NCBI RefSeq assembly: GCF_013416525.1
Contig: NZ_JACCEM010000004.1
Span: forward strand, 414,250-478,249
DNA length: 64,000 nucleotides
Direction of reading: 5' to 3'
DNA from: Parapusillimonas granuli
GTDB lineage: Bacteria > Pseudomonadota > Gammaproteobacteria > Burkholderiales > Burkholderiaceae_B
The position numbers were made by a program, and so were the translations under genes. A model generated the notes under the pieces. It was not told the origin of the DNA and did no database searches. It was given only the letters and a program-made list of their open reading frames with translations. Of this stretch, positions 1-9,127 are shown in pieces. Each line of letters opens with the position of its first letter. Position 1 is the first letter of the stretch.

Positions 1-1204
1 GCGGCCGCGCGGGCGCGTCGGGCATTCCGGCCGGCCGGCCGGCACGTGGGAAATCCATGGCCAGTCGCTGCCAGACGGCCTGGTAGGCCTGCACCATGGC
101 GTTCAGGCTGTAGCGGGCCGCCACGCTGTTGCGGCCCCGTTCGAGCCGCTCGGCGTGCCCGGGAGCGGAAAGGTCGAGCACCGCCGCGCCGACGGCCTGC
201 GCGAGCGACCGCGGATCGCGCGGCGGCACGACCCAGCCGGCATCGCCGACGATGGCGGCGGCGTCGCCCACGTCCGTCACCACGCAGGCCACGCCGCTGG
301 CCATGGCTTCGGCCACCACGTTGGGAAACCCTTCCGCGCGGCTCGACAGCACGTGGACATCCAGGCCGTTCATGAGCGCCGGCACGTCGTCGCGGCGCCC
401 CATCAGTATCGTGCGGCCGCGCACGCCATGGCGGTCCAGCAGCCCCGCGAGCTCGGCATTGGCGGCGTCCATGCCGTCTCCGATCAGCACGCAGCGCAAA
501 TCCGGCTGCGTCTTCAGGCAAAGAGAGAAGGCTTCGATCAGATTGGCGTGGTCTTTCAGGGGATTCCAGCGCGCGACGGCCCCGATCACCGGCGCATCAC
601 GCGCCACGCCCCATTGCGCGCGCACCCGCGCCCGGGCGTCGGCGTCCGGACGCCAGCGCGACAAGTCATAGCCATTGGGAATGACGAGCAGGCGGTCGGA
701 CCGGTAGCCCCATCCACGGTGGCGGTCCGCGGCATCCCGCGCGCAGCTGACGATCACCTGCGGCACCAGGCCGGACAGCCAGGCGCAAACCCGGGGCAGC
801 GCCCGGGCCGAGCGGCTGCCCTTGCTCAGGTCCGCCCCGGAATTGCGTATGCCCCAGGATACCGCCTTGATTCCCGCCAGCCGGGCGGCCACGCCCCCCA
901 GCAGGTCCGCGTGATACATCCACGTCTGCACCACGTCGGGCCGCAGCTCGCGCAGCAGCCGGAACAAGCGCCACAGGCCTTTCACGGCGCCTTGCTTCAT
1001 GTGCAGGGCGTGCACGGCAATGCCCGCCTCACGCAAGCGCGCGCCGAACACGCCCTCGTCGCCCAGCGAGACCACGATATGTTCCTGCGCCTGCTCCGGT
1101 GCCGTGACCAGGCGGTGAAGAACCGTCTCGGCGCCGCCCTGGCCCAGGCCCGAAATGATATGGACGACGCGGATGGCCGTGGCGGGACGCTGCGCCGCGC
1201 TCAT
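1..1204 (-). CDS. GT4-family glycosyltransferase (3' end cut by window edge)
   Basis: Retaining glycosyltransferase expected to add a sugar to the growing lipid-linked polysaccharide repeat at the cytoplasmic face of the inner membrane. Translation from the ATG at 1204 gives about 400 residues without a stop. It has the GT4 N-terminal loop GQGGAET near residue 20 and the nucleotide-sugar-binding EX7E stretch EGFPNVVAE in the C-terminal half. The frame is still open at the edge, but the alignable part of a GT4 enzyme is essentially complete, so only a few residues are probably missing. Its ATG overlaps the TGA of the upstream glycosyltransferase by 4 bases (ATGA), so the two are likely translationally coupled. 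Donor and acceptor sugars cannot be read from sequence. Confidence 0.85.
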   Translation of the reverse strand, partial: MSAAQRPATAIRVVHIISGLGQGGAETVLHRLVTAPEQAQEHIVVSLGDEGVFGARLREAGIAVHALHMKQGAVKGLWRLFRLLRELRPDVVQTWMYHADLLGGVAARLAGIKAVSWGIRNSGADLSKGSRSARALPRVCAWLSGLVPQVIVSCARDAADRHRGWGYRSDRLLVIPNGYDLSRWRPDADARARVRAQWGVARDAPVIGAVARWNPLKDHANLIEAFSLCLKTQPDLRCVLIGDGMDAANAELAGLLDRHGVRGRTILMGRRDDVPALMNGLDVHVLSSRAEGFPNVVAEAMASGVACVVTDVGDAAAIVGDAGWVVPPRDPRSLAQAVGAAVLDLSAPGHAERLERGRNSVAARYSLNAMVQAYQAVWQRLAMDFPRAGRPAGMPDAPARP

Positions 1205-2334
1205 GCCGGCCGCTCCGTGTCGGCCGGCTGCATCGCGCGCGCGAACACGCCGTCCCACTGGGCCAAGATGCCCGGCAAGCCGTAGCGCTCGCGCACGGAG
1301 GCCGCCGCGCGGCGGCCCATGACATCGCGCAGCGTGGGGTCGCTCATCAATTGCTCCAGGGCGTTGCACAGCGCGGGCTGGTCGCCCAGCGGAGCCAGCA
1401 AGGCGTACTTGCCGCCCTCGCTGATCTCGCGCGGGCCGCTGGGGCAGTCGACGCTGACGCACGCCCGCCCCAGGGCCATGGCTTCGAGCAGCACGTTGGG
1501 AAAGCCCTCGACTTCGGACGTCATGGCGAATACGTCCGCCTTGACGACTTCTTCCCAGGGCTGCTCGGTGCGCCCCGGCAAGGAAACCCGGGACGCGAGG
1601 CCCGATGCTTGAACGAGCTGCTCGAGATTCTTTCTTTCAGGCCCCTCCCCCCATATGACCAAGTCCCAATCGGGATAAGCCTCGGCCAGGGCCGAGAACG
1701 CCTGGATGAGGGCGTCGAAGCGCTTGCTGGGCACCAGCCGGCCCATGCCCAGCAGCCGATAGCGCCGCGGCCAGGACACCACTTCGGCCTGGCCGACCTC
1801 GTCGATGCCGGGCGGCAGCGGGTTGGGCACGACGGCGATGTCCTTGAGCCCGGGCACCATGGCGCGGAAGGCGTCCACGCTGTCCCGGGACTGCAGCACC
1901 ACGGTGGTCGCGCGGGGATACAGCGAGCGGCGCAGCCGCTTGAGCGTATCGCTCGCGCTGCTGCTGAATGCCGGATTGGTCCGCTCGCAAACGATGACGG
2001 GGATTTTCATGCCGCGCGTGGCCGAGAGCACGACTACGTTGACGTTGGTCAGGAAGGATACGATGACGTCCGGTTCGACCTCCCGGATCAGCCGCCGGAC
2101 CGCGAACCACTTGCTGACGCTGGGCAGCAGCCTGCGGCCCAGCCAGCTCATGCGGTCCGCCAGCCAGACCAGGCGCACCGCCGGATTCAGGTGATAGAAG
2201 CAAGTGCCTTTCCTGGTATAAGTGGGCACCAGCGTCACGCTGTCGCCGCGCCGCGCCCATGCGCTGGACAGGGTGGCGGCCACTCTTTCCGCGCCGCCGG
2301 CATGCATGGAGCTGACGAAGAACAGTATTTTCAT
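1201..2334 (-). CDS. GT4-family glycosyltransferase
   Basis: A 377-residue GT-B fold glycosyltransferase in the polysaccharide operon. The N-terminus MKILFFVSSMHAGGAERVA carries the GGAE loop typical of GT4 enzymes, and the C-terminal domain has EVEGFPNVLLEAMA, the EX7E donor-binding signature. A longer in-frame extension to 2397 exists, but the ATG at 2334 overlaps the stop of the upstream amidotransferase gene as ATGA and starts directly with the first beta strand, so I prefer it. It resembles the other downstream-acting transferases of the cluster (4232-5377), suggesting old duplication. Substrate not assignable. Confidence 0.88.
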   Translation of the reverse strand: MKILFFVSSMHAGGAERVAATLSSAWARRGDSVTLVPTYTRKGTCFYHLNPAVRLVWLADRMSWLGRRLLPSVSKWFAVRRLIREVEPDVIVSFLTNVNVVVLSATRGMKIPVIVCERTNPAFSSSASDTLKRLRRSLYPRATTVVLQSRDSVDAFRAMVPGLKDIAVVPNPLPPGIDEVGQAEVVSWPRRYRLLGMGRLVPSKRFDALIQAFSALAEAYPDWDLVIWGEGPERKNLEQLVQASGLASRVSLPGRTEQPWEEVVKADVFAMTSEVEGFPNVLLEAMALGRACVSVDCPSGPREISEGGKYALLAPLGDQPALCNALEQLMSDPTLRDVMGRRAAASVRERYGLPGILAQWDGVFARAMQPADTERPA

Positions 2335-4247
2335 GTAGGCCTCACATCGGCGGCCCGGACGGAGTCCAGCCATGCCTGCGTCATCAGGACGCCCCACAAA
2401 TGGGTGCTCCAGTCCTGTTCATTCCGTTGGTGTTCACGCCATTTTCGCAGGATGGGGCCGGAATGGAACAGGCCCTCGCGATTCAGCCGCGCCGGGTCCA
2501 GCAAGGCATTGGCCCACTCGTTCAGCGGCCCGCGCAGCCAGGCGGCCAAAGGCACGGAAAAACCCTTCTTGGGGCGGTCGACCAGCGCCTGGGGCACGTG
2601 GCGGTACAGCACCTGGCGCAGCAGCCACTTGCCCTGCCCCGACCGGATCTTGTAGGACAGCGGCAGGCGGCGCGAGAATTCCACCACCTGGTGATCCAGC
2701 ATCGGCACGCGGGTTTCCAGCCCGACCGCCATGGCCGCGCGGTCGACCTTGACCAGAATGTCGTCGGGCAGATAGCTCAGGATATCGAGCAGGGACATGG
2801 TTTCGTGGAGGCCCCCTTCGATCCGGGCGTCGAAGCAGGTTTCGGGCAGTTCCGCGCCCACCACCGCTTGCGCCGGATCCTTCCAGTACGAGACGAACTG
2901 CCGGTAGAACAGGCCCTGGCTGCTTGCCGCCAAGGCTTCGGACAGTTTCTCCAGGCGGTCGCGGCGGCGGCCCGCCGGCATCATGGCCGCGCCCGACCTG
3001 GCGGCGGCGGCCAGCGTGCCGTGGGCGAAGCGCGGCAAGCGCTGCCGCTTGCGCCACCAGTCCGCCGCCCGGAAATAGCGCGCATAGCCGGAAAACAATT
3101 CATCGCCGCCATCGCCGGAAAGCGCCACCGTGACGTGCCGCCGCGCCATGCGCATGACGAGCGCGGTCGGGATTTGCGAGGAATCGGCAAACGGTTCGTC
3201 GTACAGTTCGGGAAGCCGGGGCACGACCGCCAGGGCGTCGGCCGCGCTCACGTACATCTCCGTGTGCTCCGTTCCCAGGTGGCGGGCGACCTCTTTGGCA
3301 TGCCGTGCTTCGTCGTAGGCGGGATCGTCGAAGCCGATGGCGAAAGTGCGCACGGGCCGGGACGACCGGTTTCGCATCAGCGCGACGATGGTGGAAGAAT
3401 CGATGCCGCCGGATAGAAACGCGCCGAGCTCGACGTCCGAAATCATCTGCCTGCCCACGGCCGTCGACAGGACTTCTTCCAGCGCATCGGCCGCCGCGCC
3501 GTCGGACTCGAAGGACAGCATGTTGCCGCGCGCCGCCGCGCTGACGCCGGCGGCCGACCAATACGCCGTGGCGGCGGGCAGCGCGCCCGTCCGCAGGTCT
3601 GCTTCCGTCAGCGTGAGCCGGTGCCCGGGCATGAGCTTGCCGATGCCGCGGTAGATGCTGTATGGCGCGGGAATATAGTTGTGGCGCAATAGCAAAGACA
3701 GGGCGCGCCGGTCTATGCTTGCGTCGAAGCCCGGCATGGCCGTGATGGCCTTGAGCTCCGAGCCGAAGACGAAATTCCCCGCCGCATAACCCAGGTACAG
3801 CGGCTTCTCGCCCATGCGGTCCCGCATGAGGCTCAGGCTGCGCGTCCGGCGATCCCACAGCGCGATGGCGAACATGCCGGTCATGGCCGCCAGGGACCGT
3901 TCAACGCCCCAGGCCGCGAACGCCGCCAGCACGGTTTCCGTATCGGAATGGCCGCGCCATGCGGGGGCCTCGCCGCGCGCCTGCAATTGCGCCCGCAGTT
4001 CCAGGTGATTGTAGATTTCCCCGTTGAGCACCATGACGTAGCGGCCGCAGGCCGACACCATGGGCTGATGCCCGGCCGGGCTGAGATCCAGGATGGCGAG
4101 CCGCACATGGCCCAGCGCGATGCCGGCCTGGGCGTCTTCCCAATACCCCTGGCTGTCGGGGCCGCGATGCTTGATGCGCTCGCAGCCGCGTTCGACGACG
4201 GGCCGCTTGCCCGGCAGATCGCCCCAGATTCCTACGATTCCACACAT
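2331..4247 (-). CDS. asnB: Asparagine-synthase-type glutamine amidotransferase (polysaccharide-locus AsnB homologue)
   Basis: 638-residue class II glutamine-dependent amidotransferase. Cleavage of Met1 exposes Cys2 (MCGIVGIWG), the glutaminase nucleophile. The N-terminal glutaminase half has RHRGPDSQG-like and LNGEIYN motifs; the synthetase half has the ATP pyrophosphatase loop LSGGIDSS. In polysaccharide loci such proteins (P. aeruginosa WbpS, Francisella WbtH) amidate the carboxyl of a uronic acid instead of making free asparagine. Its position between glycosyltransferase genes, together with a UDP-GalNAc dehydrogenase in the same operon, favours that role, giving a uronamide. The ATG at 4247 lies 16 bases inside the upstream transferase gene; the stop overlaps the next ATG. 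A housekeeping asparagine synthetase role is the alternative. Confidence 0.9.
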   Translation of the reverse strand: MCGIVGIWGDLPGKRPVVERGCERIKHRGPDSQGYWEDAQAGIALGHVRLAILDLSPAGHQPMVSACGRYVMVLNGEIYNHLELRAQLQARGEAPAWRGHSDTETVLAAFAAWGVERSLAAMTGMFAIALWDRRTRSLSLMRDRMGEKPLYLGYAAGNFVFGSELKAITAMPGFDASIDRRALSLLLRHNYIPAPYSIYRGIGKLMPGHRLTLTEADLRTGALPAATAYWSAAGVSAAARGNMLSFESDGAAADALEEVLSTAVGRQMISDVELGAFLSGGIDSSTIVALMRNRSSRPVRTFAIGFDDPAYDEARHAKEVARHLGTEHTEMYVSAADALAVVPRLPELYDEPFADSSQIPTALVMRMARRHVTVALSGDGGDELFSGYARYFRAADWWRKRQRLPRFAHGTLAAAARSGAAMMPAGRRRDRLEKLSEALAASSQGLFYRQFVSYWKDPAQAVVGAELPETCFDARIEGGLHETMSLLDILSYLPDDILVKVDRAAMAVGLETRVPMLDHQVVEFSRRLPLSYKIRSGQGKWLLRQVLYRHVPQALVDRPKKGFSVPLAAWLRGPLNEWANALLDPARLNREGLFHSGPILRKWREHQRNEQDWSTHLWGVLMTQAWLDSVRAADVRPT

Positions 4248-5377
4248 AATAAATTTCCCCACAGCGCCATCACCCTGGCGACCGAAAAACGATCGCGCAC
4301 GTCGACGGCGCGCCGTGCGTAGGCTTCGCGCTTTTCCGGATGCGCCATCATATCGGACAAATGCGCCGCCAAGGCCTCCGCATCGCCCGCCGGCCGGACC
4401 AGCACGCCGTCTATGCCGTCGCGGATGATTTCGCGCGGGCCGGTTTCGCAGTCGAAAGCCACCGGCGCCAGCCCGCTGGCCATGGATTCGATTAGCGTGT
4501 TGGACAGGCCCTCGACCCGCGAACTCAGCACATAGAGGTCGGACTGCAAATACCAGTCGGCCACGTTGCCGGCCCGGCCCGGCATGCTCACGCGGTCGGA
4601 CAGGCCGGCGGCGTCGATCTGTTCCTGCAGCGCTTCGCGGCTCTCGCCTTCGCCCAGGATGACCAGGTCCCATAAGGGGAAATGGTCCGCGATTTCCTGG
4701 AATGCCGATATCAGCAGGTCGAAGCCCTTGTGCGGGTGCAGCCGCCCGACGGCGAGCAGGCGAAAGCGGCCGTTGCGCCGCGCCGGCTCCAGGCGCGGCT
4801 CCGCGCTTTCTATGGGCCAGCGGACCGCGTTGGGAATGACCGCGAGCCGGCAGCCCGGCACGTGCTCTTGCAGCCACTGCGCCGTGCCGGCCGTCAGCGC
4901 CACCACGGCGGCCGCCCGCGGATAGGCGCGGCGGCGCAGGCGCAGCCAGATCTCGGGCAGCTCCTGGGACGGCGGATGCGTATGCTCGGTGGCGATGACC
5001 CGGCAGTTCAAGCCCCGCGCGGCCTCCACGGCCAGCACGGAAGCCGTCGTCATCATGCCCAGAACCACCGAGGGGCGCAGGCGCTTGATCAGGCGGCGCA
5101 ACCGCCATACGCGCCTCAGGTTGGCCAGCACGCCGCTCAGGCCGCCGCCGGAATACCCGGCCGTGCCCAGGACGTGGCGCCTGACCTTGGGGTGCAGGGA
5201 ATAGGCGTCGGTGTCGGCGGCCGCCTGCGTGACCACCGTCACTTGCCAGCCCAGCTCGACCCAGTATGCGCTGATGTCGGCCGCAACGCGTTCAGCCCCG
5301 CCGCCGCTCAGGGAATGGATGAAGATCATCAGATGGGCGGGAACGGATCGATTACTCAAGACAATACCTGTATCCAT
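4232..5377 (-). CDS. GT4-family glycosyltransferase
   Basis: 381-residue glycosyltransferase with the GT4 loop HSLSGGGAERVAAD near residues 20-33 and the C-terminal EX7E region SRVEGLSNTLIESMASG. A second in-frame ATG sits at residue 17 (MIFIHSLS), which may be the true start because the core fold begins there; the longer start is kept because nothing separates them. The gene overlaps asnB by 16 bases and follows the flippase gene after 33 bases. It is closely similar in layout to 1201-2334. Likely adds one residue of the repeat unit; linkage unknown. Confidence 0.87.
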   Translation of the reverse strand: MDTGIVLSNRSVPAHLMIFIHSLSGGGAERVAADISAYWVELGWQVTVVTQAAADTDAYSLHPKVRRHVLGTAGYSGGGLSGVLANLRRVWRLRRLIKRLRPSVVLGMMTTASVLAVEAARGLNCRVIATEHTHPPSQELPEIWLRLRRRAYPRAAAVVALTAGTAQWLQEHVPGCRLAVIPNAVRWPIESAEPRLEPARRNGRFRLLAVGRLHPHKGFDLLISAFQEIADHFPLWDLVILGEGESREALQEQIDAAGLSDRVSMPGRAGNVADWYLQSDLYVLSSRVEGLSNTLIESMASGLAPVAFDCETGPREIIRDGIDGVLVRPAGDAEALAAHLSDMMAHPEKREAYARRAVDVRDRFSVARVMALWGNLLCVES

Positions 5378-5410
5378 GAAAAGAGAATGCCCGGCGCCTG
5401 CGGCGTGCGG

Positions 5411-6739
5411 CTACGGCCGGCGCAGCGCGACCGCCACATAGCAGGCGTACGATAGGGCATACATGATGCTCGTGGCCAGCATGATGCCCGCGGCGCCCAT
5501 CGACGGGGCCAGGAGGGGGTTCATGACCGCCTTGAGCGCGAAATTGGCCACGGCGATGGCGGCCATGATGCGATAGCGATTCTGGCTGGCGAGCAGCTGG
5601 ACCAGGATCAGCACGCCGAAATAGAACGGCATTTGCAGCAGCCCCCAGCGCAGCACCTGCGCCACGGCCTGCGTATCCTGCGCGCCGAAGGCGCCGCGCT
5701 CGAACAGCAGCGCCACGCCCCAGGGCGCCAGCGCCCAGCCCAGCAGGGTGACCGCGCCGCCCGCCAGCAGCATCAGCGCCGACCACTTCAGCGCCGTCGC
5801 GCGGGCTCTTTCGGCATCGCCGCGCTGCTGGATGTCCGCCAGCACCGGCAGGGCCGCGCGCCCGACCGACGCCGCGCCGACTCCCAGCAGCAGGGACAGC
5901 AGGCGGGTCGCATAGCCCAGGGTCGCGTTGGCGTTCGAGCCGAGATTGGCGGCCGTGTATTGGTCGATGGGCCCGACGAAGCTCATGGCCACCTGGCCGA
6001 TGAGCATGACGCCCGCCGCCTTGACCAGATCGGGCCAATGGTGCGAGCGGAGCGCCAGGGCCGGCCGGCCCCGCATGCCGTCGGCGCGCGATGCCAGCTG
6101 GAACAGCCAGATCGACTGGATCAGGTAGCCCACCAGCGTGCCCCACAGCAAGGGCCCGACGTCGGTCACCACGCCGGCCAGCATGACCCATATCAGTATG
6201 ACGACCGCCGGCACGCTGTCCAGCAGGGTATTGATGTGGCGCTCGTGGGCCCGCAGGCGCGCCGCGCTGATCCCCGTCATCAGGGTCAGCAGGGCCGCCG
6301 GGGCGAACGCAAGCATGAGCTCGCCGCTCATGCGCGCGGCCTGGGGCGACAGCCCCGCCCCCGCCCACCGCAGCACCCAGGGCCACGCCACGTAGAGCGC
6401 CACCGCCAGCACCGTGCCCACCGCGATCGTCCAGCCCTGGAGCTCGCCCAGGAAGCGCGCCCGCTCGGGGCGCGCTTCGCCGCGCGCGCGCACCAGCACC
6501 GGGATCAACACCACGGACAGCGCGCCCACCAGCGTGATGGGCAGCCAGTTGGCCATCGTCATGGTGAACTGGTAGGCGTCCACGGCGTCGCTGATGCCGT
6601 AGCGGTAGGCCACCGCCATTTCCTTGAACGCGCCGGCGGCCTTGCCCAGCAGCAGGAAAAAGGCGACACGCATCGCCCCCTGGGCAATGCGCCGGTGGTC
6701 GGAATGCAGGCTGGACAGGCGCTGTTTGAGCGTTTTCAA
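5411..6739 (-). CDS. MurJ/MviN-like MOP-superfamily lipid-linked oligosaccharide flippase
   Basis: 442-residue polytopic protein with about 12-14 hydrophobic segments and the MviN-like early region GKAAGAFKEMAVAYRYGIS, followed by the dimer-like pattern of long hydrophobic helices ending SYACYVAVAL. Such proteins flip undecaprenyl-pyrophosphate-linked saccharides across the inner membrane. In this operon it is in the place where a Wzx O-unit flippase is expected, so it probably exports the repeat unit rather than lipid II, although a second copy of a cell-wall MurJ cannot be excluded from this window. One base separates it from the stop of the upstream epimerase gene. Confidence 0.85.
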   Translation of the reverse strand: MKTLKQRLSSLHSDHRRIAQGAMRVAFFLLLGKAAGAFKEMAVAYRYGISDAVDAYQFTMTMANWLPITLVGALSVVLIPVLVRARGEARPERARFLGELQGWTIAVGTVLAVALYVAWPWVLRWAGAGLSPQAARMSGELMLAFAPAALLTLMTGISAARLRAHERHINTLLDSVPAVVILIWVMLAGVVTDVGPLLWGTLVGYLIQSIWLFQLASRADGMRGRPALALRSHHWPDLVKAAGVMLIGQVAMSFVGPIDQYTAANLGSNANATLGYATRLLSLLLGVGAASVGRAALPVLADIQQRGDAERARATALKWSALMLLAGGAVTLLGWALAPWGVALLFERGAFGAQDTQAVAQVLRWGLLQMPFYFGVLILVQLLASQNRYRIMAAIAVANFALKAVMNPLLAPSMGAAGIMLATSIMYALSYACYVAVALRRP

Positions 6740-6740
6740 G

Positions 6741-7766
6741 TCAACGCAGGAATTGCGTGTACCAGGGCATGGCGACTTCTATCCCTTGCACGATATTGTG
6801 CATGGGCTCGTAGCCCAGCAGTTCCTTGGCCTTGCTGATGTCGGCTTGCGAATGGCGCACGTCGCCGGCGCGGAAGTCCCGGTACACGGGCTGCCTGTCG
6901 TACACGATGCCGTTGTTGCCCAGCGCCTTGGCCAGGTAGTCGAAAAGCTCGTTCAGGCTGGTCCGGGCGTTGACCGCCACGTTGTAGACCTGGTTGATGC
7001 CTTCGGGCTGCGCCAGCGCCGCCAGGATGTTGGCCTGCACGACATTGTCGATGAAGCAGAAATCGCGGCTGGTTTCGCCGTCGCCGTTCACCACGACGTC
7101 TTCGCCGCGTATCATCGCGGCGATCCAGGTGGGGATCACGGCGGCGTAGGCGCCGTTGGGGTCCTGCCGCTTGCCGAATACGTTGAAGTAGCGCAGCCCC
7201 ACGCTGCCGAAGCCGTAGGAGCGGGTGAAGACGTCGGCATACAGCTCGTTCACGTACTTCGTGACGGCATATGGCGACAGCGGCCTGCCGATGCGTTCTT
7301 CGACCTTGGGCAGTTCTTCCAGGTCGCCGTAGGTGGAGCTGGATGCCGCATACACGAAAGCCTGGACCTGGGCGTCGCGCGCCGCGACGAGCATGTTCAG
7401 AAAACCGCCCACATTGACCGCGTTGGTGGTGATGGGATCCTTCAGCGAACGCGGAACCGAACCCAGGGCCGCCTGGTGCAGGACGAAATCCACGCCGTCC
7501 ACCGCTTTCCGGCAGGTATCGAAATCGCGGATGTCGCCTTCGACGAAGGAAAAATTCGCCCATTGCTCGGGGGTCACGGTCTTCTGGACTTCGTCCAGAT
7601 TGTGGCGATACCCTGTGGCGAAGTTGTCCAGGCCACGGACTTTCTGGCCCATGACGAGCAGCGCTTCGAGCAGATTGGACCCGATGAAGCCGGCGCAGCC
7701 GGTGACCAGCCAGTTCTTGGGCTCGGCCCGCAGCGCCGTCGTGACTTCCTGATATCGATTACTCAT
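6741..7766 (-). CDS. wbpP: UDP-GlcNAc/UDP-GalNAc 4-epimerase, WbpP/TviC family
   Basis: 341-residue extended short-chain dehydrogenase. The NAD-binding glycine motif is [10 protein letters not shown] (residues about 21-30), the catalytic Tyr/Lys pair lies in [12 protein letters not shown], and SSSTYGD supplies the catalytic Ser/Thr. The N-terminal extension [19 protein letters not shown] is typical of the WbpP/TviC group, which interconverts UDP-GlcNAc and UDP-GalNAc for O-antigen or Vi antigen. A long upstream in-frame extension to 8339 overlaps the dehydrogenase gene and is discarded; the ATG at 7766 follows the dehydrogenase stop by 32 bases and is preceded by a purine-rich AAAGG. Acts with the dehydrogenase at 7799-9073 to make UDP-GalNAcA. 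Confidence 0.92.
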   Translation of the reverse strand: MSNRYQEVTTALRAEPKNWLVTGCAGFIGSNLLEALLVMGQKVRGLDNFATGYRHNLDEVQKTVTPEQWANFSFVEGDIRDFDTCRKAVDGVDFVLHQAALGSVPRSLKDPITTNAVNVGGFLNMLVAARDAQVQAFVYAASSSTYGDLEELPKVEERIGRPLSPYAVTKYVNELYADVFTRSYGFGSVGLRYFNVFGKRQDPNGAYAAVIPTWIAAMIRGEDVVVNGDGETSRDFCFIDNVVQANILAALAQPEGINQVYNVAVNARTSLNELFDYLAKALGNNGIVYDRQPVYRDFRAGDVRHSQADISKAKELLGYEPMHNIVQGIEVAMPWYTQFLR

Positions 7767-7798
7767 GGCAAAACCTTTCTGACGTTTGATGCCCCGCC

Positions 7799-9073
7799 TC
7801 AAAGGCGGATGTCGGCCTCCTGGGCCGCAAGCACATACTTCAAGTCGTACAGGACGTGCTCGGGCTTGCCCAGGGCCCGAATGGCGCCGACGCCCATGGC
7901 GGCGAACTGGTGATGGGCGACGGCAATGATGATTCCATCGTAGGCGCCCTGGGCGGGATTCGCAACCGGCGTGATGCCGTATTCGCGCACGGCTTCCTCG
8001 GGGTCCACCCATGGGTCGTGGACGTCGACCTCGATGTTGTATTCGCCCAGCTCGCGCACGATGTCCACGACGCGCGTATTGCGCAGGTCCGGGCAGTTCT
8101 CCTTGAAAGTCAGCCCCATCACCAGCACCCGCGAACCCTGCACCTGTATGGAGCGCTTCGTCATCGCCTTGACCAGCTGCGACACCACATAGCCGCCCAT
8201 CGAATCGTTCAGGCGGCGCCCGGCGAGGATGATCTCGGGGTGATAGCCGATGGACTGCGCCTTGTGCGTGAGGTAGTAGGGGTCGACGCCGATGCAATGC
8301 CCGCCCACCAGGCCCGGCCGGAAGGGCAGGAAGTTCCACTTCGTGCCCGCCGCCTCCAGCACCGCCTGGGTGTCTATGCCCAGCTTGTTGAAGATCAGGG
8401 CCAGCTCGTTGATCAAGGCGATGTTGACATCGCGCTGGGTATTCTCGATGACTTTGGCGGCCTCGGCCACGCGGATGGACGGCGCCTTGTGGGTGCCCGC
8501 GACGATGATCTCGCCGTAGAGCTCGTCGATCAGGCCGGCCACTTCGGGCGTCGAGCCGGAGGTCACCTTCTTGATGGTGGAAACGCGATGCGCCTTGTCG
8601 CCGGGGTTGATGCGCTCGGGGCTGTAGCCGGCAAAAAAGTCTTCATTGAACCGCAGCCCCGAGATGCTCTCGAGCACCGGCACGCAGACCTCCTCGGTGG
8701 CGCCCGGATACACCGTGGACTCATAGATGACGATGTCGCCGCGCTTGAGAACTTTTCCTATGGTTTCGCTGGCGCGGATCAACGGCGTGAGATCGGGCTG
8801 CTTGTATTGGTCGATGGGCGTGGGCACGGTCACGATGAACACATTGGCCCGGGCCAGGTGCTCGGCCTCGTGCGTGAACTCCAGATGCGTCGCCCGCGCC
8901 AGTTCCCCGGGGTCGACCTCGAGCGTGTGGTCCCGACCTTCCTTGAGCTCGGCCACTCGGCGCATATTGATGTCGAAGCCCAGTACCGGGCGCTTCTTGC
9001 CGAATTCCACCGCCAGGGGCAAGCCCACGTAACCGAGGCCGACCACCGCAAGCTTCACGTCTTGAATCTGCAA
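7799..9073 (-). CDS. wbpO: UDP-N-acetyl-hexosamine 6-dehydrogenase, WbpO/TviB family
   Basis: 424-residue nucleotide-sugar dehydrogenase. The N-terminal Rossmann motif is [13 protein letters not shown], the conserved [10 protein letters not shown] segment is present, and the catalytic cysteine sits in [13 protein letters not shown]. It oxidises C6 of a UDP-HexNAc in two NAD-dependent steps. Paired with the WbpP-type epimerase it should yield UDP-GalNAcA, as in P. aeruginosa O6 and Vi antigen synthesis. The start codon ATG at 9073 lies 54 bases after the end of the initiating transferase gene. UDP-Glc or UDP-ManNAc specificity is less likely given the linked epimerase but is not excluded by sequence alone. 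Confidence 0.92.
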   Translation of the reverse strand: MQIQDVKLAVVGLGYVGLPLAVEFGKKRPVLGFDINMRRVAELKEGRDHTLEVDPGELARATHLEFTHEAEHLARANVFIVTVPTPIDQYKQPDLTPLIRASETIGKVLKRGDIVIYESTVYPGATEEVCVPVLESISGLRFNEDFFAGYSPERINPGDKAHRVSTIKKVTSGSTPEVAGLIDELYGEIIVAGTHKAPSIRVAEAAKVIENTQRDVNIALINELALIFNKLGIDTQAVLEAAGTKWNFLPFRPGLVGGHCIGVDPYYLTHKAQSIGYHPEIILAGRRLNDSMGGYVVSQLVKAMTKRSIQVQGSRVLVMGLTFKENCPDLRNTRVVDIVRELGEYNIEVDVHDPWVDPEEAVREYGITPVANPAQGAYDGIIIAVAHHQFAAMGVGAIRALGKPEHVLYDLKYVLAAQEADIRL

Positions 9074-9127
9074 TTTTGTATCTCCCGCGCTGCGCGCTTT
9101 AACGAAGAAATGAGAGGGGTTGCGGCG

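Noticed and set aside
1..8. GCGGCCGC at the very left end, a NotI site
   Set aside because: It lies at the window boundary within coding sequence of a glycosyltransferase; high GC makes such sites common, and nothing shows a cloning join.
666..1325. Several Arg/Ala-rich open frames on either strand over the first glycosyltransferase
   Set aside because: No motif; typical antisense or shifted frames in high-GC coding DNA.
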